Part shown: piece after piece, positions 1 to 8,319 of the stretch
Layout: each line of letters opens with the position of its first letter
Numbering within the stretch: position 1 is the first letter of the stretch
NCBI GenBank assembly: GCA_033762375.1
Contig: JANRLQ010000031.1
Location: 1-64,000 of the forward strand
Reading direction: 5' to 3'
Length of the DNA: 64,000 nt
Source of the DNA: RDXT01 sp033762375
Lineage (GTDB): Bacteria; Bacteroidota; Bacteroidia; J057
The notes under the pieces: generated by a model
The model's input: the letters and a program-made list of their open reading frames with translations, nothing else
Told to the model about the DNA's origin: nothing
The model's database searches: none
Position numbers and translations under genes: made by a program

Positions 1-1
1 T

Positions 2-58
2 GGCATTACCCCTACCCAGCTGAGCCGGATTAGAAGCAAAAAAAATAACGCTTTTTAA
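2..58 (+). CDS. C-terminal end of a Crp/Fnr-like regulator (partial)
   Basis: The first bases read in frame 2 as 18 codons ending in TAA at 56-58. The peptide contains GITPTQLSRIRSK, which resembles the recognition-helix end of the winged HTH in Bacteroidota Crp/Fnr-family regulators (LGITP-x-x-LSRIR). The rest of the gene lies upstream of the window, so ligand domain and targets cannot be judged. An AraC-type C-terminus is a less likely alternative. The call rests on one short motif. Confidence 0.5.
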   Translation, partial: GITPTQLSRIRSKKNNAF

Positions 59-224
59 AAACGTCAACATATGTGGAAGGATTTATCAGGCCTCCCCTCC
101 TAGTTTTGAGGCAAATCCGAACCACCTTATGTTGATACAACCTTTGGTTCTTGTATGCCCTTTGGGTATTCGTGGCTTATCAGCCCCTGGTGTCGCAGCA
201 GCCCCTGCACAACACCCTCAGCCG

Positions 225-1253
225 TTGAAACTCATCCGCCGCAGCCTCATTGGAATCCTGTCGGTGCTGAGCCTGTCCCTGCTGGCAGGCTGCAATTCGG
301 AAGCCTTGCTTTCTTCGGTGATCCAGAAGCAAATCGCCAACGACATGCCCCCTGCCTACACGCAGGACAAGGAAGGCATCACCGTGGTGACCGTAGGAAC
401 GGCCACACCGCTGCCCGGAGAACGGGCGCAAACTGGCACCGCCGTGTTTGTAAACGGCTATTTCTTTCTGTTTGATGTTGGATCCGGGGTGGTCCAGCAA
501 TGCGAAAACCTGCGCTTCCCGCTGGAGGAGCTGAACGGAATTTTCCTCACCCATTACCACTCGGACCACATGATGGACGTGCCCAACCTGATCAGCCGAT
601 CCTGGCTGTTGGGGCGAAACCACGAGCTTCCGGTTTATGGGCCCAATACCTTGAATGGCCTGGTGGAGGCTGCCAATGGCTACATTGCCATCGACAATCT
701 ATACCGGCTGGCCCATCACGGCCCCGCCATCATAGATACCTCGCTGGCCAAGGGCATCCCGCATGAGTTTCAGATCGCCCCAAACGCCACCCAGGTGGTG
801 TTTGAGCAGGATGGCATCAAAATCACTGCGGTGGATGTGGCCCACGAGCCGATCGAGCCTGCCGTGGGCTACGTCATCGAATACAAGGGTAAAAAAGTGG
901 TGCTGAGTGGCGATACCAAAAAGAATGCCCTGCTGGGGCAGATGGCCCGGGACTGCGACCTCCTGGTGCATGAGGTCATGCTGATGACGGTGCAGCAGAT
1001 CATCGAAGCAGAGCTGAGAAAGGCAGGCCGCGAACGAGATGCCACCTTGATACACGACATTCAGGACTACCACAGCAGCCCGGGCGAAGTCGCCGACCTG
1101 GCACAGCAGGCTGGTGCGAAGCGAGTGGTTCTGAATCATTTAGCACCGGCGCCAGACAATCGGCTCTTCAGGAAATTGTACCTGCAGGAAATGAAAGCCT
1201 ATACAGGTCCCATTCACCTCGCCAACGACGGGGATGTGTTTGTGGTGAAATAA
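225..1253 (+). CDS. MBL-fold metallo-hydrolase lipoprotein
   Basis: Predicted zinc-dependent hydrolase of the metallo-beta-lactamase fold (RNase Z/arylsulfatase-like branch), likely a periplasmic or membrane-anchored lipoprotein. I chose the TTG at 225 because it gives a compact lipoprotein signal (basic MKLIRR, hydrophobic core, lipobox LLAGC with Cys23). The in-frame ATG at 129 would place 32 unhelpful residues in front of it. From the TTG, the metal motif THYHSDH supplies H110, H112, D114 and H115. Downstream ligands are the Asp in LSGDTK and the His in VLNHLAP. Product is 342 aa, a normal size for the family. Substrate cannot be read from sequence; ribonuclease activity is unlikely for an exported lipoprotein. 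The gene stands alone between a regulator tail and a DUF2147 gene. Confidence 0.85.
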   Translation: MKLIRRSLIGILSVLSLSLLAGCNSEALLSSVIQKQIANDMPPAYTQDKEGITVVTVGTATPLPGERAQTGTAVFVNGYFFLFDVGSGVVQQCENLRFPLEELNGIFLTHYHSDHMMDVPNLISRSWLLGRNHELPVYGPNTLNGLVEAANGYIAIDNLYRLAHHGPAIIDTSLAKGIPHEFQIAPNATQVVFEQDGIKITAVDVAHEPIEPAVGYVIEYKGKKVVLSGDTKKNALLGQMARDCDLLVHEVMLMTVQQIIEAELRKAGRERDATLIHDIQDYHSSPGEVADLAQQAGAKRVVLNHLAPAPDNRLFRKLYLQEMKAYTGPIHLANDGDVFVVK

Positions 1254-1533
1254 CCCGGCTGTGCAACAGCTGACGCTCTTTCAGCCAAATGCTTCATTTC
1301 CAGCATTATTTGCAAAAATGAAAAGCACATTTCCTTGCCTCTGACGCTGTTTCGTCCATGTATCTCTCACCAAACGAGAGAAGCTGGCCTGACAGCCACC
1401 GGGGCCGCCCAATCAGTTCTCCTGCATGAACGCTTTTGGCACCCTCACCCTGGAACAAAGGCTAGCCATTCCCTCCGCGGTCTGACGACGCTCTATGTTC
1501 CGAACATGCTTACCTCACTCAACCCTTTTTCTC

Positions 1534-1884
1534 ATGAAAACATTCGCAAGCATCTTCATTCTGCTGCTCTCTCTCGCAGGTCTGCAAGCCCAAACCGCCC
1601 CCGCCGGGGTGTGGAACACCGGACAAGACAACACCCTGGTGGAAATTACCAACGTGGAAGGGCGTTACGTCGGCAAGCTGATTTCGTCAGACAGCCCCAA
1701 TGCCAAGATTGGCAACCTGTTGCTCAAGGATCTTAAGCCCAATGGAGGGGCGTGGAAAGGGCAGCTGTATGCCCCTAAACGCAGCGCCTGGTATGATGCA
1801 ACCGTGGAAGTAAAAGGGAATCGGCTGGTCATCAAGGCAGGTTCAGGCTTTACGAGCAAAACCGTAGAATGGACGCGGAAATAG
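1534..1884 (+). CDS. DUF2147 family secreted protein
   Basis: Small exported protein of 116 aa. The start at 1534 gives a clean signal peptide (MKTFASIFILLLSLAGLQAQ). An upstream in-frame ATG at 1495 would add 13 residues before it. The mature part has the DUF2147 pattern: a G-x-W near the N-terminus (GVWNTG), an internal WKGQLY segment, a W-Y-D-A strand, and a C-terminal WTRK. The domain is a predicted small beta-barrel in the periplasm or outer envelope; its biochemical role is unknown. It is followed by a strong hairpin at 1928-1962 and seems monocistronic. Confidence 0.8.
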   Translation: MKTFASIFILLLSLAGLQAQTAPAGVWNTGQDNTLVEITNVEGRYVGKLISSDSPNAKIGNLLLKDLKPNGGAWKGQLYAPKRSAWYDATVEVKGNRLVIKAGSGFTSKTVEWTRK

Positions 1885-1927
1885 GAAAGCCCTGAAGGCC
1901 ATCTGCTGATCTGAATCATCGTCCTCC

Positions 1928-1962
1928 GGCCCCTCATACGGGCAACGCCTGTATGAGGGGCC
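1928..1962 (+). terminator. Hairpin after the DUF2147 gene
   Basis: Perfect 12-bp inverted repeat: GGCCCCTCATAC at 1928-1939 and its complement GTATGAGGGGCC at 1951-1962, with an 11-nt loop. It lies 44 bp past the DUF2147 stop. There is no U-tract, so it may end transcripts poorly or protect a 3' end. Confidence 0.5.
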
Positions 1963-2024
1963 GCTCATCGTAAGCCCCTCAGCGTGCCAGCCGATTCGCC
2001 CGGAAGTACCCATCTGATGAATAT

Positions 2025-2159
2025 ATGAAGCACCTCGGCCTTGGGCTGCTGGCCTTATGCAGCCAGCAGGTTTCCGCCCAGTCGGAATCAGAAAAAATCC
2101 CGAGATATTTCATGGGGGTTGCCTATGGCGCACCCCCTATTGTCGCAGCACAATTTTGA
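2025..2159 (+). pseudogene. Signal-peptide-like mini-ORF, possible gene remnant
   Basis: A 44-codon frame starts at ATG 2025 and stops at 2157-2159. Its first 19 residues look like a signal peptide (MKHLGLGLLALCSQQVSAQ, Ala-x-Ala-type cleavage). Only about 25 residues follow, including YFMGVAYGAPP, which resembles the first strand of a small outer-membrane beta-barrel. The frame then simply stops. I read it as the decayed 5' end of an exported protein, or a very short secreted peptide. No downstream continuation is evident in the other frames before the convergent terminator. Confidence 0.35.
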
Positions 2160-2185
2160 AAACAGGGTTAATACAGTTGTTGAGT

Positions 2186-2210
2186 CGAAACGAAACGGCC
2201 GGAAGCGGCC
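2186..2210 (-). terminator. Terminator of the delta-60 repeat gene
   Basis: On the minus strand GGCCG-CTTC-CGGCC (2210 to 2197) forms a short GC-rich stem with a tetraloop. It is followed by GTTTCGTTTC, a T-rich tail. It lies 36 bp beyond the stop of the delta-60 gene. Confidence 0.5.
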
Positions 2211-2245
2211 ATTCGGTTTGCGCCCTTTCCTCCCTTGTATCAGGC

Positions 2246-5095
2246 TCACTTCACCAGGATCCGCTCATGCCAGCGCTGGGATCCATCCTGCACGTCGAGC
2301 AGGTAGATGCCGGGGAGCAGCGGGCCTGTCTCGATGGTCATGTACGCGCTGGTGACGTCCCCGCTGCGCAGGAGCTGGCCGGAGGGTGCGTACAGCCGCC
2401 AGGAAGCCAGCGGACCAGGCTCAGCAGAGAGCTGGAGGGTAAAGGCTGGCTCACGCAGGGGATTGGGAAATACCCGGATGGCTGTATTTTCCGCCCCCAT
2501 ATACAACTCCCGGATGGCAGAGTACTCAAAACGGCCATCGAAGTCCACCTGCCGGAGCCGGTAGTAGTTGGCACCCGGCAGCGGGCGGACATCGGTGAAG
2601 GTATAGGTCTGGCGGGTCTGGCTATTGCCCTGGCCTGCCACAAAGCCGATTTCGGACCAGAGTCGTCCGTCGGCACTGCGCTCCACGGAGAATCCCTGGT
2701 TCTGAAGCTCAGAGGCGGTGCCCCACTTCAGCAGGGCGGCCTGCCGGTGCTGGACAGCCTGAAAATACAGCCAGGAAACTGGAAAACTTCCGCCGTCGTT
2801 GTTCACGCGGGCGATATAGTTGCGTCCTGTGCCGTTATAGCTTGTAAAGTCTCCTGCGATGAGAAGCTGGGAGTTGGGCTGCACGACAAGTGCCTGAACG
2901 GTGTTGCTGGCCCCTGTACCGGGGTCAAAGCTTGTGTACAGGGTGCCGTCGGCATTCAGGCGGGCGAGGTAGTTGCGCGGGGTGCTGTTGTAGCTGATGA
3001 AAGATCCCCCGATGAGGATTGTATTGTCTGTCTGTACTTCAAGGGCTACAACATAGAGGCTGCCACCTGCGATGCCTGTTCCGGGCGTAAAGCCCGTATC
3101 GAGACTGCCATCGGCGTTGACCCGTGCGATACCTCTGCGGGCTACACTGCCGTAGGTAGAAAAATACCCTGCGATTACTATTTTTCCATCGGACTGCACC
3201 CGCAGCACACGGACGGTGCCATTCGCCCCTGTCCCCGGCGTAAAATCCGTATCAAGGCTGCCATTGTCGTTGATCCTTGCGAGTCTGTTGCGCGTGGTGC
3301 CATTGTAGGAAGTAAAATCGCCGCCGATCAGGATTTTACCATCTGCCTGCAACGAAAGGGCATACACATAAAAACTAGCGCCTGTTCCCGGATTAAAACC
3401 CGTATCGAGGCTGCCATTGGCATTGATCCGGGCGATATAATTACGGGATGAGCTGTTATAGGTAGTAAACACCCCCCCGATCAGGATTTTGCCATCCGGC
3501 TGAAAGGCAAACGCATAAATTGAGTTGTTAGCTCCCGCTCCCGGATTAAATCCGGTGTCCAGGCTGCCATTGGTATGTAAGCGTAGGATGCAGTTCCGCG
3601 CAGTACCATTGTAAGACGTAAAACCACCCCCGACGAGGATTTTGCCATCTGACTGAATCGCTATTGATCTGACCGTACTGTTGAATCCGGAACCTGTATT
3701 AAAGGTAGCATCGAAGCTGCCATCGGCATTCAGGCGGGCGATATTGCTGCAAAGCACGCCGGCATAGGCCGTGAAGTTTCCTCCGATAAGGACTTTACCA
3801 TCTGCTTGCAGTGCCATTGCATAGATGGGGCCATTGGCTCCCACTTCCTGACAAAATCCGGTATCGAGTGTGCCGTTTGCATTGGCACGTGCAATGCTGT
3901 TGCGGCTTGTGCCATTATAGCCTGTAAGCGTTCCTCCGATGACAATTTTATCATCTGACTGTATGCTCATGCATACAGCTGTACCATTCATGCCTGTGCC
4001 GGGTGTAAAGCCTGTATCATTGCTGCCATCAGCATTCATCCGGGCGATACGGGAACGCGACGCGCCGGCATAGGTCGTGAAGCTGCCGCAGATGAGGATT
4101 TTGCCATCTGACTGTACCGCGAAGTCACGAACCCCATCGTTTGCTCCTCCCGTCGGATTAAATCCGGTATCGAGGCTTCCGTCAGTATTCAGGCGGGCGA
4201 TCCGGCTACGGGCCACATTGTTGTAGGTAGAGAATTCCCCTCCGATGAAAATTTTGCCATCTGCCTGCACCAGGAAGGCATAGATGATATTGTTTACGCC
4301 TAATCCCGGCGTAAACCCCGTGTCAAGGCTGCCATTGGCATTCAGCCGTGCGATACGGGTACGCGCGGTGCCGTTATAGGTGGAGAAGCTGCCCCCGATG
4401 AGGATTTTGCCATCTGACTGTAGGGTCAGGGTATTCACCGTATTATTCGCGCCTGTCCCCGGAGTAAACCCGGTGTCGAGGCTCCCGTTGGTATTCAGCC
4501 GGGCGATGCGGTTACGCGATGTACCCCCAAAACTGGTAAATAATCCCCCGATGAGGATTTTACCATCTGTTTGTATAGCCAGGGTATAAACCGAGGTATT
4601 CGTTGATATACCCGGATTAAACCCTGTATCGAGGCTGCCGTCGGCATTTAGCCGTGCGATACGGTTGCGTGTGGTGCCATTATAGGTAGTAAAGCCGCCG
4701 CCAATGACGATTTTGCCATCTGACTGTAAGGCAAGATCATAAATAGTACCATTAGCCCCTGTTCCCAGGCCAAAACTCGTGTCCAGGCTCCCGTCGCTGT
4801 TGAGCCGGGCGATGCGGTTGCAGGTCACGCCGTTGCAGGTCGTGAAGTTCCCCACGATCAGGATTTTGCCGTCTGACAGAATGGCCTGCGCATATACGGT
4901 ACCGTCTGTCCCTCCGCCGACACCGATCTTATCATGGGTATTAAACGTAGGGTCGAGGGTACCCGGCTGCGCCTGAAGGCTGGCAAGCCCCAGCCACATA
5001 CAACCTGCCCATAATCCTACTGTATGCAGGCTTTTAACTGCCCAAACATTCGCACGGGATAAAAAAGAAGGAACAAGAGCGGAAAAAAATTTCAT
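2246..5095 (-). CDS. Delta-60 repeat protein with T9SS type A sorting domain
   Basis: Large exported protein, 949 aa from the ATG at 5095; an alternative ATG at 5140 adds 15 residues. After an N-terminal signal/anchor region ending LASLQAQ, residues ~45-767 consist of 14 tandem delta-60 (DUF5122) units, mostly 51 aa each, with consensus GSLDTGF-N/T-PG and DGKILIGG-x-FT-x-YNGT-x-RN-x-IARLN. These units form beta-propeller blades, so 14 could make two seven-bladed propellers. The C-terminus carries a linker domain, then FPNPL and a ...GIYLLDV..RILVK tail typical of T9SS type A signals. It should be exported by the Sec system, cross the outer membrane by T9SS, and be anchored or released at the surface. 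Ligand unknown; adhesion or binding is only a guess. Confidence 0.9.
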   Translation of the reverse strand: MKFFSALVPSFLSRANVWAVKSLHTVGLWAGCMWLGLASLQAQPGTLDPTFNTHDKIGVGGGTDGTVYAQAILSDGKILIVGNFTTCNGVTCNRIARLNSDGSLDTSFGLGTGANGTIYDLALQSDGKIVIGGGFTTYNGTTRNRIARLNADGSLDTGFNPGISTNTSVYTLAIQTDGKILIGGLFTSFGGTSRNRIARLNTNGSLDTGFTPGTGANNTVNTLTLQSDGKILIGGSFSTYNGTARTRIARLNANGSLDTGFTPGLGVNNIIYAFLVQADGKIFIGGEFSTYNNVARSRIARLNTDGSLDTGFNPTGGANDGVRDFAVQSDGKILICGSFTTYAGASRSRIARMNADGSNDTGFTPGTGMNGTAVCMSIQSDDKIVIGGTLTGYNGTSRNSIARANANGTLDTGFCQEVGANGPIYAMALQADGKVLIGGNFTAYAGVLCSNIARLNADGSFDATFNTGSGFNSTVRSIAIQSDGKILVGGGFTSYNGTARNCILRLHTNGSLDTGFNPGAGANNSIYAFAFQPDGKILIGGVFTTYNSSSRNYIARINANGSLDTGFNPGTGASFYVYALSLQADGKILIGGDFTSYNGTTRNRLARINDNGSLDTDFTPGTGANGTVRVLRVQSDGKIVIAGYFSTYGSVARRGIARVNADGSLDTGFTPGTGIAGGSLYVVALEVQTDNTILIGGSFISYNSTPRNYLARLNADGTLYTSFDPGTGASNTVQALVVQPNSQLLIAGDFTSYNGTGRNYIARVNNDGGSFPVSWLYFQAVQHRQAALLKWGTASELQNQGFSVERSADGRLWSEIGFVAGQGNSQTRQTYTFTDVRPLPGANYYRLRQVDFDGRFEYSAIRELYMGAENTAIRVFPNPLREPAFTLQLSAEPGPLASWRLYAPSGQLLRSGDVTSAYMTIETGPLLPGIYLLDVQDGSQRWHERILVK
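2795..4963 (-). repeat. 14 tandem delta-60 coding repeats
   Basis: Fourteen in-frame coding repeats, twelve of exactly 153 bp. The first is longer (57 codons) and the thirteenth is 54 codons. Recurrent DNA words such as GATGAGGATTTTGCCATCTG (as read on the + strand) appear in several units, so unequal crossing-over could change copy number. Confidence 0.85.
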
Positions 5096-5218
5096 GTCGC
5101 CGGTATATGATAGAAATGGATAACAATTCTCCCATTTCATCCGAAACCCTGTTCACGACATGCGCCAATCTGTTGACTGCATACCCGCCAGACGAAAGGA
5201 ATGAAACAAAGAACACAA

Positions 5219-5226
5219 CAAATTTA
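5219..5226 (-). promoter_or_regulatory. Candidate -7 box of the delta-60 gene
   Basis: Minus-strand TAAATTTG matches the Bacteroidota -7 consensus TAnnTTTG exactly. It lies about 125 bp before the preferred start. No good TTTG -33 box is seen at the usual distance, so support is partial. Confidence 0.35.
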
Positions 5227-5350
5227 TCCCGAATAAATGAAATATTTTCCCGAAAAAGGAAGCAAAACTATCCATTCAGGAATATTTTGCTCCCACTCAG
5301 CCTGACACCTGACATGAGCGCCTGCGGAAACAGCCTTCAGGGCCCCCCAA

Positions 5351-5390
5351 CAAACAAACCCCGGAATACACCAGGGGCGTATTCCGGGGT
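5351..5390 (-). terminator. Rho-independent terminator after tRNA-Arg
   Basis: The arms CCCCGGAATAC (5359-5369) and GTATTCCGGGG (5379-5389) are perfect complements. On the minus strand the stem is followed by TTTGTTTGTT. It sits directly downstream of the tRNA gene. Confidence 0.8.
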
Positions 5391-5395
5391 GGCAG

Positions 5396-5468
5396 CGATC
5401 CCAGCAGGGCTCGAACCTGCAGCCTACTGCTTAGAAGGCAGTTGCTCTATCCGTTGAGCTATGGGACC
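5396..5468 (-). tRNA. tRNA-Arg (anticodon UCU)
   Basis: A 73-nt minus-strand cloverleaf. The acceptor stem GGTCCCA (5468-5462) pairs with TGGGATC (5403-5397), allowing one G-U pair, with discriminator G at 5396. The D-arm is GCTCAACGGATAGAGC. The anticodon arm CTGCCTTCTAAGCAG holds the loop CTTCTAA, anticodon TCT, which reads AGA/AGG codons. The T-arm is GCAGGTTCGAGCCCTGC. The 3' CCA is not encoded. It lies 74 bp after the stop of the phosphoesterase gene on the same strand and has its own terminator. Confidence 0.95.
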
Positions 5469-5541
5469 CTATTCAGGGGCGTAAAGATAACACCTGAAGG
5501 CCTTACATGCAACCATAGCCCTTGTTTTTGCACAGGCCGCT

Positions 5542-8250
5542 CTACTCCTCCCGCTGCTGGCGGTAGTGCTCACGGCGCTGCTCGCCCTCATCGTCCATCT
5601 TGGGGCCTTCCAGGATAGCCGGGAGATGGAAGGTCATCCGATAGACGTCCAGGGCCCGCTGCGGATCAAAGACCCGCTTGTCCGGCAAAACCAGGGTATA
5701 AGGACTGAGGTCCGGGGTTGCTGTAAAAAAATCTGCCAGCAGGGTGGCTGTCACGTCATATTGGTTTACGTACGGCACCCCCAGGACGTTGTAGATCACC
5801 TTGAGCAGCGAACCAAAATTTCCGTGGGTGTGCGAAACATATCCGTGTTTGACGTACGGCCCGGCCATCATCAGCACCGAGCGGTGTGCATCTATATGAT
5901 CTACGCCCCCTTGCGGGTCGTCTTCGGTGATGATCACCAGCATATTGTCCCAGTAAGGCGTCCGGGAGAGAAAATGCAGGATACGCCCCACCGCCAGATC
6001 ATTGTCGGCCATGTACGAATGCAAATAAGGATACCCGGCATCCGGCCGAGGGCCTGCACCATGATCATTGGGGATCTGAATGGCGATAAACTGGGGCATG
6101 GTATCCTTGCCGCTGAGCCACATCTGGGTAAAGGCTGTTTCAAACTGGTCCATCCGGACCTGGTCGGGGATATTGGTATTGTACCCGGCATAGCTGCGGG
6201 AGGTACGGTCATATACCGCTGCCTGCATCGGAAACACAATGGACTGCCGGGCACCAAATGAGAGGTGGTCCCACTCTTCCCAGACGCCGGCATACTCATT
6301 GGCCTCACCAAAATTGTAAAAAGAGACCCCGGCACGCTCCAGTGCTTCCCATAAACCACCGATCTCGTTGTAGTCCTCCGGGTCTATGGCTCCTGTGGCC
6401 TTGGGAAAACGCCGCCCCGGCGCTGGTGACATTAGTTTTTGTTCGCCCCGCGCAGAGGAGTTGGCCTCTACCCACTCGTTGGGGATTACCCCCATCATCC
6501 AGTGGTGGCCATGAATAGACGCATCTGAGTCGCAATAAAAGTTGTCGGAGTATGCAAATGTCTGCGCAACCCGATGGTGATTGGGCATAATATCGGCGCC
6601 AGTCAGCACGGTATCCCGGTTCCTGACGGTGACCCCTACCCCAAACCGGGCCAGGGTCGAGTCGCCCTTACCGCCTTGGAGTTGTCCCAGTACCTCATCG
6701 TAGGTACGGTTTTCCTTGGTGATATACACAACATGCCGGATCGGGCTTTGGCGCAAGCCGGGCAGCGGGGGCAGCGGATGCGCCGGATCATCCTGTACCG
6801 GCACTTCGGTATAGGTATTGGCCAGCACTTGCCGGGTCCAGGCCGCCAGTTGTGCTGCATCCGGCACCGGGATTTTCTGGAAGGTTCCCAGCTGGATATC
6901 ACCTATATACGTGCCCTGAGGCGGGATCACAAATCCAGCACCTCCGTTAGGCCCGGCACCCAGTCCCCGGGCAGCCGTCACATACAGCCACTTGCCGTCC
7001 GGTGAGATCACTACCCGGCTGGGTCCCCACCCGGTGGGGATCAATCCCAGCGTACGCCCGGAGGCCACCTCAATAACCGCCACGGCATTAAACCCCAACA
7101 GGGCTACATACAAGGTTTTTTCATCCGCAGACAAACTCAGCCCGAATGGCATCAGTCCCCGGTAGGCATCCAGCCGGGCATCTGTCCGGATCGGGATTTC
7201 GCGTACGACTTGTTGTTTGCGGTAGTCTATGACTGAGATCAGGTCATTGGTGGCATTGGTGACGTAGGCATAACGGCGGCCCACGGCGATGGCATTAGGG
7301 CTGGCCCCACCGGTGATCTCGGCATCCTCAATCATCTCCCCGATCTGGCGCCCAGTTTTCAACTGCCCGGTGACCTGATTGGTGTTCAGGTCCAGGGTCC
7401 AGACGCTCATGGCCTCCGGTGCGAGCGGATCACCAAGACCCGGGATAAACCGGCCTTCTACCATGACGCCATCCATGGATTCTTTGGAGAAAGTAGCATA
7501 CGGCGGGAAGTCCAGGGCCAGGGTGTCACGGTTGAGGGGCGTGACGCCGGGTACAGCCGGGTATTCAAACAAACCTACATGCGCGATAAGCGCCGTTTGG
7601 CGGTCAGGACTCAAGGCCAGCCCGAAGGGTTGCCGCCCTACCGGGACAGATGCCGACACGGTATAAAACTGAAGATTGATCCGCACCAGCCGAAAATTAC
7701 CCCGGTCGAGTACGAGCAGTTCGTTTCGGGCGTCATTGTACACCAGGTCTGAGGTAAAACTATCCTCATACCAGACACCCCCTACCGGGCCGTCAAGGTC
7801 TATGACCCGGAGAGGTTGCCGGGTTTTCAGGTCCAGGACCACTACCGTACCTGCATCCCCGCCACTGAGATACGCTGTTTTGCTGTCCGGGGAAAAAGCT
7901 ACGCCCAAAAATGATCCGTCTCCGAGGGGATTGGGACCGGGATTGCCGTAACCAGGCAGGCGCAGGGCTTGAGAGGGTGTATCGGTAGGAATGATCGTCA
8001 TGACCCCATCATGGAGGCTAATGGCAGTTTTGCCATCTGGAGACAGGGCCAGTCCAAACGGGTCGTGGGTGATACGCACCGTCGTGCCGGCAGGTGTGAC
8101 ATACCGGCCGCTGGGCAGGATGGACGTGCCCCCCTCCTGGATGATGTTGTAGGCTGTACGGGCAGGGGTCTGGAGCGTAATGACAGGTTGCTGAGCTTGC
8201 AGGGCAGCCATCAGGCTCATCCATGCCAACCCCGAAAACAAACGGTGCAT
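5542..8250 (-). CDS. YVTN beta-propeller / phosphoesterase fusion
   Basis: Exported two-domain protein of 902 aa. A signal peptide (residues 1-19, ending LQAQ) is followed by a YncE/YVTN-type seven-bladed propeller to about residue 450, with strands such as PFGLALSPDG and AYVTNATNDLISVIDYR. From about residue 505 the protein has the PF04185 phosphoesterase/acid phosphatase domain of the alkaline phosphatase superfamily: YITKENRTYDEVLG (the nucleophile-containing motif), NHHRVAQTFAYSDNFYCDSD, HGHHWMMG and TEDDPQGGVDHIDAHRS (metal site). It probably hydrolyses phosphoesters in the periplasm or at the surface; this fusion recurs in environmental bacteria with unknown substrate. It lies 69 bp downstream of the glycosyltransferase gene on the same strand and may share its transcript. 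Confidence 0.88.
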   Translation of the reverse strand: MHRLFSGLAWMSLMAALQAQQPVITLQTPARTAYNIIQEGGTSILPSGRYVTPAGTTVRITHDPFGLALSPDGKTAISLHDGVMTIIPTDTPSQALRLPGYGNPGPNPLGDGSFLGVAFSPDSKTAYLSGGDAGTVVVLDLKTRQPLRVIDLDGPVGGVWYEDSFTSDLVYNDARNELLVLDRGNFRLVRINLQFYTVSASVPVGRQPFGLALSPDRQTALIAHVGLFEYPAVPGVTPLNRDTLALDFPPYATFSKESMDGVMVEGRFIPGLGDPLAPEAMSVWTLDLNTNQVTGQLKTGRQIGEMIEDAEITGGASPNAIAVGRRYAYVTNATNDLISVIDYRKQQVVREIPIRTDARLDAYRGLMPFGLSLSADEKTLYVALLGFNAVAVIEVASGRTLGLIPTGWGPSRVVISPDGKWLYVTAARGLGAGPNGGAGFVIPPQGTYIGDIQLGTFQKIPVPDAAQLAAWTRQVLANTYTEVPVQDDPAHPLPPLPGLRQSPIRHVVYITKENRTYDEVLGQLQGGKGDSTLARFGVGVTVRNRDTVLTGADIMPNHHRVAQTFAYSDNFYCDSDASIHGHHWMMGVIPNEWVEANSSARGEQKLMSPAPGRRFPKATGAIDPEDYNEIGGLWEALERAGVSFYNFGEANEYAGVWEEWDHLSFGARQSIVFPMQAAVYDRTSRSYAGYNTNIPDQVRMDQFETAFTQMWLSGKDTMPQFIAIQIPNDHGAGPRPDAGYPYLHSYMADNDLAVGRILHFLSRTPYWDNMLVIITEDDPQGGVDHIDAHRSVLMMAGPYVKHGYVSHTHGNFGSLLKVIYNVLGVPYVNQYDVTATLLADFFTATPDLSPYTLVLPDKRVFDPQRALDVYRMTFHLPAILEGPKMDDEGEQRREHYRQQREE

Positions 8251-8319
8251 ATCAGATGGATTACGGAATGAGATTATCCCAAGTACCGTACAAAATACCT
8301 GCTGGATGTAAAGCCCAGG

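Noticed and set aside
1335..1736. Plus-strand frame overlapping the DUF2147 gene
   Set aside because: Out of frame with the signal-peptide-bearing DUF2147 protein and without family resemblance; the 280-bp gap before that gene shows no other gene.
2057..3451. Long plus-strand open frame (464 codons) opposite the delta-60 gene
   Set aside because: It is antisense to a clearly coding repeat gene; its length follows from the repeat periodicity and codon bias. It has no signal, domain or family pattern.
2795..4963. Regularly spaced repeats suggestive of a CRISPR array
   Set aside because: The period is 153 bp, an exact codon multiple, and the units encode delta-60 repeats; there are no constant short repeats with unique spacers and no cas genes.
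5396..5468. tRNA gene as an attachment site for an integrated element
   Set aside because: No integrase gene and no repeat of the tRNA 3' end was seen nearby; the flanks are ordinary genes.
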